A DNA stretch of 64,000 nucleotides from Acidisarcina polymorpha (GTDB lineage: Bacteria > Acidobacteriota > Terriglobia > Terriglobales > Acidobacteriaceae): assembly GCF_003330725.1 (NCBI RefSeq), contig NZ_CP030840.1, positions 2,666,001 through 2,730,000 of the forward strand, given 5' to 3'. Below, one piece after another: positions 24,663-34,416 of this stretch. The translations under genes were made by a program, and so were the position numbers. Position 1 is the stretch's first letter; the number at the start of each line of letters is the position of its first letter. The notes below the pieces were generated by a model, which was not told the DNA's origin, did not search any database, and saw only the letters and a program-made list of their open reading frames with translations.

Positions 24663-25997
24663 TCATTCGGCGATTCTGGGAGGGGCGGCCGATGGGCGTC
24701 TGGTTGGATCGTCGTCGGGATCAGGAGTCTCCTGCGACGGCCTGAGCTCTTCAGGAATATGGCGTAGATTGATCCGGATGCGCGTCCAGGTAGAAAACCT
24801 GCCGCGCATCGAGTCGACCAGCACGTCATCGACGGCCAGCAGCGCGGCGGCCTGGCTGTGTTTGCGCTTCCATCTCTCCAGGCCTTCTAGCGCTGCTTCT
24901 TTATCAGGCGAGTTGGCCACCACGAGCAGCGGCATCTTCGTCCTTGCCTTCTGCGCAGCCGGCTTTGCGGCTCCGGACTTGGCTGCGGCGGACTTGGCGC
25001 GGGACGGAGCGACCCGCGGCGCTTCCCCCTCCGCCTTTCGAAAATGCGGTGGCCAGGGAGCGTCGCCGAGCCCCTCCGCCTCATCTCTGGCGGCTAGTTC
25101 GAGCAGAGTCTCAAGGGATCCGGCTGCGGAGTCCATCTCCGCGTGCGGGTCCCCAATTTTCTCGAATCGTTGGGGAACGGTGAGTACGGTAAAGTCGGCT
25201 GGCTCGCAGTCGGGCACCTCCCGCCAATCAAGCGGGGTCGAGACCCGCGCGTCGGGAAGCGGGCGGACGGAGTAGGCTGAGCAGGTCGTCCTGTCCTTGG
25301 CGTTCTGGTTGTAGTCCAGAAAGACGCCATGGCGTTCCTCTTTCCACCACTTTGAACTGGCCAGGTTGGGTAATCGGCGCTCGACCGCGCGGGAAAACGC
25401 GAGCGCGGCGCGGCGCACTTCGCTGAAGCTCCATCGCGGTTCAATGCGCACATTGACGTGCATGCCTCGAGAACCGCTGGTCTTAGGCCAGCCGCGAAGG
25501 CCCATCTCTTCGAGCAGCGCTTTAACCTCCATCGCCACCTGGCGCACCGCGGGCCAGGTCACGCCAGGACCGGGATCGAGGTCGACACGAAGCTCGTCAG
25601 GATGATCGAGATCGGCCGACCGCACGGGATGGGGATGCAATTCAAGGCAGCCCAGATTGACGATCCACGCGAGTCCTGGCGCATCGTCGATGACCAGTTC
25701 TTCGGCGGTTCGGCCGGATGGGAAGGAGAGGGTGACGGTGCGAAGCCAGGCAGGGCGTTCGCCGGGAGCGCGCTTTTGATAGAAAGCCTCAGCTTCGGCG
25801 CCGTTCACAAACCTCTTGAGTACGATCGGGCGATCGCGGATGCCGCCCAGGGCTCCGGGCGCCACGGCAAGGTAATAGCGGACTAAGTCCAGCTTCGACA
25901 GCTTCGTCTGCTTCGAAAAGTAAAGCTTTTCGGGATGGGTGACGCGAATTTCGCGCCCCTCCACGGAGAGCAGTTCGCAAGCCTCTTGTTGCTTCAC
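24663..25997 (-). CDS. LigD-type primase-polymerase (PolDom) with C-terminal extension
   Basis: This 444-residue member of the archaeo-eukaryotic primase family is like the polymerase domain of LigD. The metal-binding pair is in LRVDLDPGPG (Asp139, Asp141), nucleotide binding in TSGSRGMHVNVRI, and HGVFLDYNQNAKDRTTCSAYSVR is the conserved late motif (20 residues of which are quoted in parts by position 250-275). It fills gaps with rNTPs or dNTPs at broken ends. Residues about 330-444 form an Ala/Lys linker and an added small domain (KMPLLVVANSPDKEAALEGL, then DDVLVDSMRGRF), also seen in stand-alone actinobacterial PolDom proteins. The start is GTG. No Ku gene is in the window, though Ku would be the expected partner. 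Confidence 0.88.
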   Translation of the reverse strand: MKQQEACELLSVEGREIRVTHPEKLYFSKQTKLSKLDLVRYYLAVAPGALGGIRDRPIVLKRFVNGAEAEAFYQKRAPGERPAWLRTVTLSFPSGRTAEELVIDDAPGLAWIVNLGCLELHPHPVRSADLDHPDELRVDLDPGPGVTWPAVRQVAMEVKALLEEMGLRGWPKTSGSRGMHVNVRIEPRWSFSEVRRAALAFSRAVERRLPNLASSKWWKEERHGVFLDYNQNAKDRTTCSAYSVRPLPDARVSTPLDWREVPDCEPADFTVLTVPQRFEKIGDPHAEMDSAAGSLETLLELAARDEAEGLGDAPWPPHFRKAEGEAPRVAPSRAKSAAAKSGAAKPAAQKARTKMPLLVVANSPDKEAALEGLERWKRKHSQAAALLAVDDVLVDSMRGRFSTWTRIRINLRHIPEELRPSQETPDPDDDPTRRPSAAPPRIAE

Positions 25998-26067
25998 GAA
26001 GTCAGGCTACACCTTTCGAATCGAATTGTGTCGAAGCGCCGTTTCGGCTTTGCTCCGCGTGGAGAGC

Positions 26068-27651
26068 TCAGCGCGCTGCTTGCTCCTGCTTGGCTTCCAT
26101 CTGCGGCAAGGTCCAGGCAAACAGGACGCCTCCGCTCCCCGTCAGAACATACTGGCGGCCGTCGAGCATGTATGTGATGGGGGAGCTTTGCATCGGCGAT
26201 CCCAATCCAGCATGCCAAAGGGTCTTGCCATCGCTGGTATCGAGAGCAAGAGCGTTGCCGCGACCGTCGCCGGTGAATACCAGCCCTGCATCGGTGGTCA
26301 GGATGCCGGCGCCGGAGCCTCCGTGTCCAAGTTCATGGCTCCAGCGGATTTTTCCGGTCTGGTAGTCGATGGCTTCGAGCACTCCGTTCCCCCAGAGGCT
26401 ATAGTCCGCGCCTGCCCAGCCGTAAGAACCGTCGGCGGGTTTCGCGAAGTAAAGGCTGTAGCTCGGTTTGGCGCTGACCAGGAATAGCCCGGTGGCGGGA
26501 TCAAAGCTGGGTGCGCGGTAGTTAGTGAGGCCGCCCTCGTCCGGAGCGATGAGGCGTCCGTCGGGGGCCGGCTCCTTGGCCGGATTGGGAATAGGCTGGC
26601 CCTTGTCATCGAGGCCAGTAGCCCAATTCACTGGGCCGAATGGAGTGGTAAGCAGGTTTTCCCCAGTGGCTCGATCGAGGACAAAGAAGTAGCCGTTCCG
26701 GGAGGCTTGCATCAGCATCTTGCGCGGCTTGCCCTTGAAATCGCCATCCACGAGAACCGGGGTTTCGACTGCGTCCCAGTCGTGAGTATCGTGTGGAGAT
26801 GCCTGGAATGCCCAGACGAGCTTACCGGTATCGGGATTGAGCGCAACGACGCTGCAGGTGTAGAGATCGTTACCAGGCCGGGTGGATCCATTGAGCACCG
26901 GAGTGGGATTGCCAGTTCCCCAGTAGAGCAGGTTGAGTTCGGGATCGTAGGTCCCCGGCATCCAGGTGGTTCCGCCGGTGGTGGCATCCTTCGTTCCTGG
27001 AGGGGGATCGACGTTCCACTGCCATTGCAGCTTCCCGTCTTCCGGGTCGATGGACTTGACGAAGGTAGGCAGATTGTCAAGGTCGCCGCCGATACCGACA
27101 ATTACATGGTTGCCGACGATCAGCGGAGCTTCGGTGGTCCAGTATCCCTGCTCGACGTCGGCAATCTGGACGTTCCAGCGCACCGTGCCATCTTTCGCAT
27201 TGAGCGAGATCATGTGCGCATCCGGGCTCATGAAATACAACCAGTCGTGATAAATGGCTACGCCCCGCTGGCCGATATGATCACCCTTGTTTGGCGGATA
27301 GTGATAGTGCCAGAGTTGATGGCCGGAGCGTGCATCTATGGCCCAGACGTTATCGGGCACGGTGAAATAGGCAATGCCGTCGACCACGATGGGGGTCGAT
27401 TTGATGCTGGCGTTCTGTCCAGTCTGGAAGGCCCAGGCAAGACTGAGATCGTTTACATTTGACGCCGTAATCTGGGTCAGCTTGCTGTGACGCCGGCCAG
27501 AATAGTCACCATGATACCCCGGCCAGCTGTCAGATGGCGGATGAAGCAGCCACTTGTCGTCCACCTTCTGGGCTTTCACGGGAATGGTCACGGCCGCAGG
27601 TAGAGTGGCTGCGGCGACTGCAAGAATGGCTGCGATTCTACGAAACTTCAT
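26068..27651 (-). CDS. PQQ-dependent dehydrogenase (quinoprotein alcohol dehydrogenase-like)
   Basis: This 527-residue periplasmic quinoprotein has a signal peptide ending PVKAQ at about residue 27. The propeller carries repeated tryptophan-docking motifs: AIDARSGHQLW, SLNAKDGTVRW, ALNPDTGKLVW, AIDYQTGKIRW and ALDTSDGKTLW. The catalytic Asp candidate is in PHDTHDWDAVE, and YWGTGNP provides the Asn that binds the metal beside PQQ. The vicinal Cys-Cys of methanol dehydrogenases is not seen, and there is no cytochrome c domain (no CxxCH), so electrons must pass to a separate acceptor. ATG at 27651 is preferred over a GTG/TTG-type extension to 27756 because it begins the signal peptide. Substrate is unknown, probably an alcohol or sugar. 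Confidence 0.85.
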   Translation of the reverse strand: MKFRRIAAILAVAAATLPAAVTIPVKAQKVDDKWLLHPPSDSWPGYHGDYSGRRHSKLTQITASNVNDLSLAWAFQTGQNASIKSTPIVVDGIAYFTVPDNVWAIDARSGHQLWHYHYPPNKGDHIGQRGVAIYHDWLYFMSPDAHMISLNAKDGTVRWNVQIADVEQGYWTTEAPLIVGNHVIVGIGGDLDNLPTFVKSIDPEDGKLQWQWNVDPPPGTKDATTGGTTWMPGTYDPELNLLYWGTGNPTPVLNGSTRPGNDLYTCSVVALNPDTGKLVWAFQASPHDTHDWDAVETPVLVDGDFKGKPRKMLMQASRNGYFFVLDRATGENLLTTPFGPVNWATGLDDKGQPIPNPAKEPAPDGRLIAPDEGGLTNYRAPSFDPATGLFLVSAKPSYSLYFAKPADGSYGWAGADYSLWGNGVLEAIDYQTGKIRWSHELGHGGSGAGILTTDAGLVFTGDGRGNALALDTSDGKTLWHAGLGSPMQSSPITYMLDGRQYVLTGSGGVLFAWTLPQMEAKQEQAAR

Positions 27652-27876
27652 GCCTGATGTGACCCTATGACGGCGATGCTGGGCGGCATCGCCGAATGGG
27701 AGAAGTATTTCATATTCTCGGTCGTGCAGGCCATGGATACCTCGGCTGTTCCTCAATCGAACTCGATAGAGGAAAACGGCTGTCCTGGAATGGTGTTGCT
27801 GCTGAGAAAATCAGCAGCCGCGAATACCACGTATCGGATGGTGATCGAACGTCTACAAGTGTGGACGGCCGAATGA

Positions 27877-29472
27877 TCAGAGATTTTTCTTCTCGACGCG
27901 ATCCACAAAAGTGTCGGAGATCGGCCGGCTTCCGGCGATGCTGAAGCCCGTCACTTGGTTGAGGGCGAAGGTGGTCCCGCTCGCCGCTTCGGGCGCTTTG
28001 ATGCGAAAGAAGTCGGCATTTTCGACGTCCTGCAGAACAAAAACCGGACGAGCGTCTGCCTTTTCTGAGGTGATTTTGATGTCGCTCGCTTCAAGACCCT
28101 TCACGTGGCGGAAGTAGATACCTTGAGAGGGAGTGTCGCCGAACATGGTGGGCTCGGGATAAGCGGATTCCTTTTCGGGGAGGACGATGTTGGCTTGTTC
28201 CGGCGTTCCCCCACCCTGATGGTGAATATGGATATTTGAGAGCTTGAGATCTTCGATGGGATGACCGGGAACGCCACTGATGAGCGACGAGATCCTTGGA
28301 TGGGAGCCGGATGACACGACGTTTGAAATGGTGACCCGCTTGATGGTGCCAACCGGCACACCCACTGGACCGCGCATCCGGCTGCCGAGCCGCAAGAACA
28401 GGGGCGCATCGACAACATCCCGCATGGAGATATTGGTAATGGTTACATCTTCAAGAAGAGCGCCGTCTTCGGACTCGAGCGCAAATCCGTGGCAGTTGTA
28501 GAACACGCAATTGGCGACCGTGATATTGCGGAATCCACCATTCGATTCGGTGCCGAATTTGATGCGGCCGGTCCCTCCGAAAGGCTTGTAGGTACGATCG
28601 AGCAAGGTGCCCTCCACCATCCCACTGACTAAACAGTCGCTGATGGTTACAAACTCGGTGGGACGCGCATAGCCGAGGGCGAAGGAACTCTTTGGGCAGA
28701 TACCGTCGTCGTAGGGGGAGTTGACGCTGCAGTTGGAGACCCGGACGTTGCGGCAGCAGTCGATGTCCATACCGTCTCGATTGGTGTCGATGGTGAGATT
28801 GTCGATGGTCAGGTTATCGACTCCAGTCGCGAGGATGCCGAAGTGACCGCCATGGAGGATCGAAAAGTCACGAAGGTTGACGTTGTAGCAATTCTTGAGG
28901 GCGATGGATTTGTTAGCGACACCGGGTGTTTCGGCGCGTGCTTCGGGTCCGCGGTCCCAGCCGCGAGTCAGACCCTTACCCCATATCAAACCTGGTCCCA
29001 AGATGGAGAAGTCATGGATGTCTTCGCCCCAAATCAGGGAATTGTGCCAGTGATTGTGACCATAGTCCTGGTAACTTTCATAGGCCGGATTCTGGGGCTC
29101 CGCGAGATCATAGCCCCCAGTTGTCCCGGGGGGCAGAGGAGGAGCGGCCAGGATGGTGGCTCCCTGATCGAGATAGAGAGCGACGTTGCTGCGAAGATGA
29201 ATGGAGTAAGACAGGTAAGTGCCTGCGGGGAAGAAGACCGTGCCGCCACCGTGACTTGCGGCGGCATCGATGGCCTTATTGACTGATGGCGAATCGATGG
29301 TCTGACCGTCCCCTGTGGCGCCATAGGATTTAACGTTGTGGCTGCCCGCTGCTGGTGCGCTGTTTGTTGACGCCGTCTGAGCGCCGGCGCCAGCTGAGGG
29401 CAGTACACTGCCGGCAAGTCCCGCAGTGGCGATACGGAGAAAGTCACGGCGCGGGGTGAACTCCATTGTCAT
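27877..29472 (-). CDS. Glycoside hydrolase family 28 (polygalacturonase-like), Tat-exported
   Basis: This 531-residue right-handed beta-helix enzyme carries a twin-arginine signal (RRDFLRIATAGLAGSVLP), then the pectate-lyase-superfamily opening NVKSYGATGDGQTIDSPSV. GH28-like sites are DTNRDGMDID, SPYDDGICPKS with the two adjacent Asp residues, and TGRIKFGTESNGG with the RIK triplet; the GHG segment of fungal polygalacturonases is not evident. Expected substrates are pectin or other uronate-containing plant polymers. The first ATG of the pair at 29472/29466 is used; an upstream TTG at 29502 is less likely. The gene is downstream of the PQQ dehydrogenase region but with 225 bases between, so separate transcription is likely. 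Confidence 0.85.
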   Translation of the reverse strand: MTMEFTPRRDFLRIATAGLAGSVLPSAGAGAQTASTNSAPAAGSHNVKSYGATGDGQTIDSPSVNKAIDAAASHGGGTVFFPAGTYLSYSIHLRSNVALYLDQGATILAAPPLPPGTTGGYDLAEPQNPAYESYQDYGHNHWHNSLIWGEDIHDFSILGPGLIWGKGLTRGWDRGPEARAETPGVANKSIALKNCYNVNLRDFSILHGGHFGILATGVDNLTIDNLTIDTNRDGMDIDCCRNVRVSNCSVNSPYDDGICPKSSFALGYARPTEFVTISDCLVSGMVEGTLLDRTYKPFGGTGRIKFGTESNGGFRNITVANCVFYNCHGFALESEDGALLEDVTITNISMRDVVDAPLFLRLGSRMRGPVGVPVGTIKRVTISNVVSSGSHPRISSLISGVPGHPIEDLKLSNIHIHHQGGGTPEQANIVLPEKESAYPEPTMFGDTPSQGIYFRHVKGLEASDIKITSEKADARPVFVLQDVENADFFRIKAPEAASGTTFALNQVTGFSIAGSRPISDTFVDRVEKKNL

Positions 29473-29759
29473 CTCTGATCGGCGCTCCTGAGGCCGGTTC
29501 AACTTTATTCGGCGAGTGTAGCAGTCCTTCTCCTCTTCGCAAAGATGTCGAAAGCGGGCAGGAACTTAAAGCATCGGAAGAGTTCGCGCGGACTATCATC
29601 TGCCCTGTAAACAACGCACATGGATATTTCTGAGCTGCGAACGGCTGTTGCTGAGCTTCCCGGCATCCTAGAAGGGATTGCAATTCCTCTTACATTCAGG
29701 CTTCTCAGCGAGTGCTGATCTTTCGGCAACCCTGATTGTCCTGGGAGATTGACTGCCGA

Positions 29760-31345
29760 ATGGAGTCTCTGCGCCTATCTGATCTGGAAACTGGACGCCA
29801 AACCTCGCTTGGACGGCAGGTCGCGTCTCCTGCCGCAAGGAATGGAATGGGCATCCTCATTCAAGACCCGGTCAATCAGCGCCTCATCGAGGCTGCTTCC
29901 GTGCAGTTGGAACTAAATCCGGTCCTTCTGAGCGAAGACTTGTTGAGGCCGGAACTACTCTCGGATTTCGAATTAATCATTGCCGATGAGCCGGTGGCTC
30001 ATCGGATTCGTTCGAAGTTTTCGTCGCGTGAAGAAAATGGCGAAGGGATCAACCCGGCCGTGATTGCGATCATGGTTCGAGAGCAAACAGGACTATCCAA
30101 TGCTCTGGAGCCGGTCCCGGAGCAGGCCGCCTCTGTTAACGAACATCACTATTTCGATGGTCTGCTCCGGCTGCCGATGGGGCCAGCACCACTAGCAGCC
30201 CAGATGAGCCTGATCCTTTATGCGCACCGCGCCTTTGCACGGCGATATCAGTCCGCCCTCGAGGAACTCAATCTGAACCGGCGCATCTTTCGTTCGGTGA
30301 CCAGCGGCATTTCAGTTTCGGATGCAAAATTGCCGGATTTGCCTTTGATCTATGTCAATCCAGCCTTTGAAGTGATGACGGGATATTGTCTCGAAGAGGT
30401 CCAGGGAAAGAACTGCCGGTTCCTGCAACGCGGCGATCGCGATCAACCAGCCTTGACGCTCGTTCGGGAGGCCCTGCGAGACCGCCGGGAGGCGATCACC
30501 ATTTTAAAGAATACCGGAAAGACGGAACTCCATTCTGGAATGAGCTATCGCTCTCGCCCATCCGCAGCCGGCAGGGAGAGGTGACGCATTTCGTGGGGAT
30601 CCAGACCGACGTGACCTCTCGAGTTGAGTTTGAAGCGGCACTTCGCGAGAGCGAAAAACTGGCAGCGGTTGGCCGGCTAGCCTCCTCAATCGCCCACGAA
30701 ATCAACAATCCGTTGTCTTCGGTGATGAACCTGCTCTACATTGCACAGAATTCCGAGAACCTCGCCGAGATCAAGGAACACCTGGCGGTAGCGGACAAGG
30801 AGATGCAGCGCGTCAAGCTCATTGCATCGCAGTCTCTCCGTTTCTACAAGCAATCGACCAAGCCCAATGCCGTTAAATGCAGTGAGCTTATCAATTCGGT
30901 ATTGGACATCCACAAGTCCCGGTTCTTGAACGCGCAGGTGATGGTGGAGCGCAGGGAACGTTCGGCGCAATCGATCGTTTGTATGGAGAGCGAAATACGG
31001 CAGGTGCTGAATAATCTGATCAGCAATGCAGTGGATGCAATGCACGGCAAGGGAGGGCGCTTGCTCATCCGGAGCCGCGAAGCGACAGACTGGCGAACCG
31101 GCGCGCGTGGAGTCATGATGACTATCGCTGACTCCGGCACCGGCATTAGTCCAGACATTATCAAGCACATCTACCAGGCATTTTTCACCACCAAAGGAAT
31201 CGGGGGAACTGGCTTAGGCCTATGGATCAGCAGCGAAATCGTCGAGCGCCATCATGGCCGTTTGCTGGTACGCAGCCGTCAGGGAAACGGACAGGCAGGG
31301 ACAGTCTTCGAGCTTTTTCTGCCGTTCCAGGGGCTTTCGTCGTAA
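29760..31345 (+). pseudogene. LOV-domain sensor histidine kinase, disrupted by a one-base frameshift
   Basis: Two overlapping frames make one protein. Frame 1 (29760-30584) holds a receiver-like region without a clear phospho-acceptor Asp (residues 30-165), then a LOV domain: [17 protein letters not shown] has the photoactive Cys219. Frame 2 continues from about 30513 with [31 protein letters not shown], the histidine box SSIAHEINNPLSS, the N-box NLISNAVDAMHG and TGLGLWISSEIV, ending at 31345. Inserting one T after 30512 restores NYRKDGTPF, the usual LOV sequence, so a single base is missing. It may be a sequencing error or a real inactivation. Intact, it would be a blue-light-sensing kinase of about 529 residues; no response regulator is adjacent. 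It converges on hutI with seven bases between. Confidence 0.85.
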
Positions 31346-31352
31346 AACCTAT

Positions 31353-32645
31353 TCAGGCTTGCGCCAGGCGCTCTCCCCCCACCAAAACCACGGCTGGTCT
31401 TTGGCCGCCGAACCAGTAGGGAATCTCGCGATAGTCCTCGGCTTCATGTACGACGATGTCGGCGACCTTGCCGACATCCAGCGAACCTACATCGTGCTGC
31501 ACATCCAGGCTGCAGGCGGCGTTGATGGTTGCGGCAGTGAGGGCTTCCGCCGGGGTCATCTTCATCTGCGTACAAGCGAGCGACATGACCATCGGCATCG
31601 ACGCGGTCGGCGAGGATCCAGGGTTGAAATCGGTGGCAAGGACAACCGCTAGGCCGGCCTCGATCATCGCCCTTGCCGGAGCATATTTCTGCGAACCGAT
31701 GGCATAGACGGAGCCGGGCAGCAGGACCGGCTGCACCCCCGCAGCCTTCAATGCGGCGATCGAAACGGAGTCGGACTGCTCGAGATGATCGGCCGTCTTT
31801 GCCCCCAGCTCCGCCGCCAACAAAGCCGCGCCGGAGCAAGTGAATTGATCGGCGTGCACTCGCAGCTCGAGACCAAGAGCCTTGGCAGCGGTAAGGATCT
31901 GGCGAGCCATGCCGACGGAAAACACCTTGGGTTCGCAAAATACATCGCAATACCGGGCCAGCCGCTGCTGGGCGACTGCGGGCAGCATTTCGCGAATGAT
32001 CAGTTCGACGTAGGACGGCCCTTCATAGTGGTAGTCGCTGCTGTACTCTTCCGGTACCTCATGCGCGCCTAGAAAGGTGGGCACACAACGGAGCGGGGTC
32101 TGTTCGCTGACGGAGCGCACCGCCCGAAGGATCTTCAGCTCGCTCTCGAGGGTCAAACCGTACCCGGATTTCGCTTCTACGGTCGTGGTGCCATTGCGTA
32201 GAAACCACTGGGCATGCTTCCGCCCGGTGTCGACCAATTCACCTTCAGTCGCGGTTCGAGTCTTTCGCACGGTGGAACGGATGCCTCCGCCTTGTTCGGA
32301 AATCTGCTGGTAGGTCATTCCCGCGCAACGCAGCTCGAATTCATCAGCGCGGTTGCCGGCGAAGATGAGATGGGTATGGCCGTCGACAAACCCGGGGGTC
32401 ACCACCTGCCCAGCGGCGTCGACGATCTCTGCGTCCCGGCTGGCTAGCGGCTCGACTTCAGAGCGAGGGCCCACTGCGACAATCCGTCCAAAGTGCATCA
32501 GGATTGCCCCATCGCGGACAATTGAAAGCTCGCGCATTTCGGCCCCAACGCGCGGTCTGCTTGGGCCACTTAGAGTGACGATTTGAGAGCAGTTCGTCAG
32601 CAACCGTTCAGACACAGTAGCGGCGGTCTCGAGCTTCGAACTCAT
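31353..32645 (-). CDS. hutI: Imidazolonepropionase
   Basis: This 430-residue metal-dependent amidohydrolase opens the imidazolone ring of 4-imidazolone-5-propanoate to give N-formimidoyl-L-glutamate, the third step of histidine degradation. The metal site begins with [13 protein letters not shown], followed by [43 protein letters not shown] and [11 protein letters not shown], all hallmarks of HutI. ATGA overlap with hutU ties the two genes. It is the last hut gene here; hutG/hutF, which finish the pathway to glutamate, are not in the window. Confidence 0.95.
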   Translation of the reverse strand: MSSKLETAATVSERLLTNCSQIVTLSGPSRPRVGAEMRELSIVRDGAILMHFGRIVAVGPRSEVEPLASRDAEIVDAAGQVVTPGFVDGHTHLIFAGNRADEFELRCAGMTYQQISEQGGGIRSTVRKTRTATEGELVDTGRKHAQWFLRNGTTTVEAKSGYGLTLESELKILRAVRSVSEQTPLRCVPTFLGAHEVPEEYSSDYHYEGPSYVELIIREMLPAVAQQRLARYCDVFCEPKVFSVGMARQILTAAKALGLELRVHADQFTCSGAALLAAELGAKTADHLEQSDSVSIAALKAAGVQPVLLPGSVYAIGSQKYAPARAMIEAGLAVVLATDFNPGSSPTASMPMVMSLACTQMKMTPAEALTAATINAACSLDVQHDVGSLDVGKVADIVVHEAEDYREIPYWFGGQRPAVVLVGGERLAQA

Positions 32646-34336
32646 TCGCGATTCCGCATCGGCACGTGAATGCCCGCAGTGCCGGCGAAGTTTTCAGCGA
32701 TGGCATATCCTGCATCCACGTGCCGCAGAACACCCATCCCGGGATCAGTGGTCAAGACTCGCTGTAGCCGGCGGGCAGCCTGGTCAGTTCCATCGGCGAC
32801 TACGACCATTCCCGCATGTTGGGAGTAGCCGATCCCCACGCCGCCGCCATTGTGAATGCTTACCCAGGAAGCGCCGGCGGCCGTATTCGCCAGCGCATTA
32901 AGCAGCGGCCAATCGGCGATGGCATCGGAGCCGTCGAGCATTCCTTCGGTTTCGCGATAGGGCGAGGCGACCGACCCGGCGTCGAGATGGTCGCGGCCGA
33001 TGACAATCGGGGCCGAGATTTCTCCGGAGCGGACCAGTTCATTGATGGCCAAGCCCAGTTTCGCCCGGTCACCATAGCCGAGCCAGCAGATCCGTGCGGG
33101 CAGGCCCTGGAAGTGAATCTTGCGTTGCGCGAGATCGATCCAGCGGCGCAGCGGCAGATCTTCCGGGAAGAGCTCGAGCACGAGGCGGTCGGTTCTGTAG
33201 ATGTCCTGGGGATTGCCGGAGAGCGCCACCCAACGGAATGGTCCTCTTCCCACACAAAACAGCGGACGAATGTATTCGGGCACGAACCCGGGAATATCGA
33301 AGGCGCGCTCGACGCCCGCCAGCTTCGCCTGGGTGCGCAGGTTGTTGCCATAGTCGAAGGTCACTGCGCCACGCGCCTGCAGAGCGAGCAACGCCTCGAC
33401 GTGTCGGCCCATCGCCGCCATCGAGAGCCGCGTGTATTCCGCGCTGTCCCGTTCGCGCAAACGAATTGCTTCAGCAAGGGTCATCCGGTTCGGAACATAG
33501 CCATTCAGCGGATCATGGGCGCTGGTCTGGTCGGTCAGCAGGTCAGGAACGACGCCGCGCTCAATCAACTCCGGCAAGACGTCGGCGGCATTGCCAACCA
33601 GCCCCACGGAGAGCGCTCTGCCGTTCGTTCGGGCAGCATTCAATCGCGCCAATGCATCGGGGAGGTCTCTGGAGATCTCATCGCAGTAACCGCCGGTAAT
33701 CCGCTTCTCGATCCGCGCCGCATCGACATCAATACCGAGGAAACAAGCCCCCGTCATGGTCGCGGCCAGCGGCTGGGCGCCCCCCATGCCGCCCATGCCT
33801 GCGGAGACAATGAGCCGGCCTTCCAGGTTCCCCCCGAAGTGTTGTCGTCCGGCCTCGGCAAAGGTCTCGTAAGTCCCCTGGACGATTCCCTGGCTGCCGA
33901 TATAAATCCACGAGCCAGCTGTCATCTGGCCATACATGATCAGGCCTTTTCGTTCGAGGTCATGAAAGCAATCCCAGTTCGACCATTTGCCTACCAAGTT
34001 GGAATTGGCGATCAGCACCCGGGGCGCCGACTCCTGGGTACGAAGAACGCCTACCGGTTTGCCCGACTGGATCAGCAGCGTTTCGTCGTTTTCGAGCGAT
34101 CGCAGTTCGCGCACGATCGCGTGGAATGACGGCCAATCTCGCGCCGCCTTGCCGGTGCCGCCATAGACGACCAGCTCCTCAGGCCGCTCGGCGACTTCGG
34201 GATCGAGGTTGTTCATCAGCATCCGGAGCGCCGCCTCCTGCTGCCATCCCTTGCAGCTCAACGCCGTCCCGTGCGGAGCGCGAACCGGCTTCACTGGACC
34301 GTGCGGCTTTGTTTCCAACGGCTCCAGTTCCGGCAT
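32642..34336 (-). CDS. hutU: Urocanate hydratase
   Basis: This 564-residue NAD-dependent enzyme adds water to urocanate to form imidazolonepropionate, the second step of histidine use. Characteristic segments are [98 protein letters not shown] and [24 protein letters not shown] is best placed for the ATG at 34336; two further in-frame ATGs within 15 bases upstream are too close to it or overlap it. The hutH stop lies 80 bases upstream, and hutI overlaps downstream as ATGA, so hutH-hutU-hutI forms one operon. Confidence 0.95.
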   Translation of the reverse strand: MPELEPLETKPHGPVKPVRAPHGTALSCKGWQQEAALRMLMNNLDPEVAERPEELVVYGGTGKAARDWPSFHAIVRELRSLENDETLLIQSGKPVGVLRTQESAPRVLIANSNLVGKWSNWDCFHDLERKGLIMYGQMTAGSWIYIGSQGIVQGTYETFAEAGRQHFGGNLEGRLIVSAGMGGMGGAQPLAATMTGACFLGIDVDAARIEKRITGGYCDEISRDLPDALARLNAARTNGRALSVGLVGNAADVLPELIERGVVPDLLTDQTSAHDPLNGYVPNRMTLAEAIRLRERDSAEYTRLSMAAMGRHVEALLALQARGAVTFDYGNNLRTQAKLAGVERAFDIPGFVPEYIRPLFCVGRGPFRWVALSGNPQDIYRTDRLVLELFPEDLPLRRWIDLAQRKIHFQGLPARICWLGYGDRAKLGLAINELVRSGEISAPIVIGRDHLDAGSVASPYRETEGMLDGSDAIADWPLLNALANTAAGASWVSIHNGGGVGIGYSQHAGMVVVADGTDQAARRLQRVLTTDPGMGVLRHVDAGYAIAENFAGTAGIHVPMRNRE

Positions 34337-34416
34337 AGTCATCTCCTTCATTGTCAGTGCGCCCCCGGCTCTTTCAAATGGGGCTCCTTCACAGCGCCCC
34401 TTCAATACATCAACGA

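Noticed and set aside
27667-27876. 69-codon plus-strand frame between the PQQ dehydrogenase and GH28 genes
   Set aside because: No ribosome site, no recognisable features, and it overlaps the likely promoter of the PQQ dehydrogenase gene.
32816-34129. Long open frame (over 400 codons) on the plus strand opposite hutU; a similar one at 35059-36000 opposite hutH
   Set aside because: Antisense frames of this size are expected in GC-rich coding DNA; the translations are Arg/Gly/His-rich, resemble no protein and lack ribosome sites, while hutU and hutH are certain.
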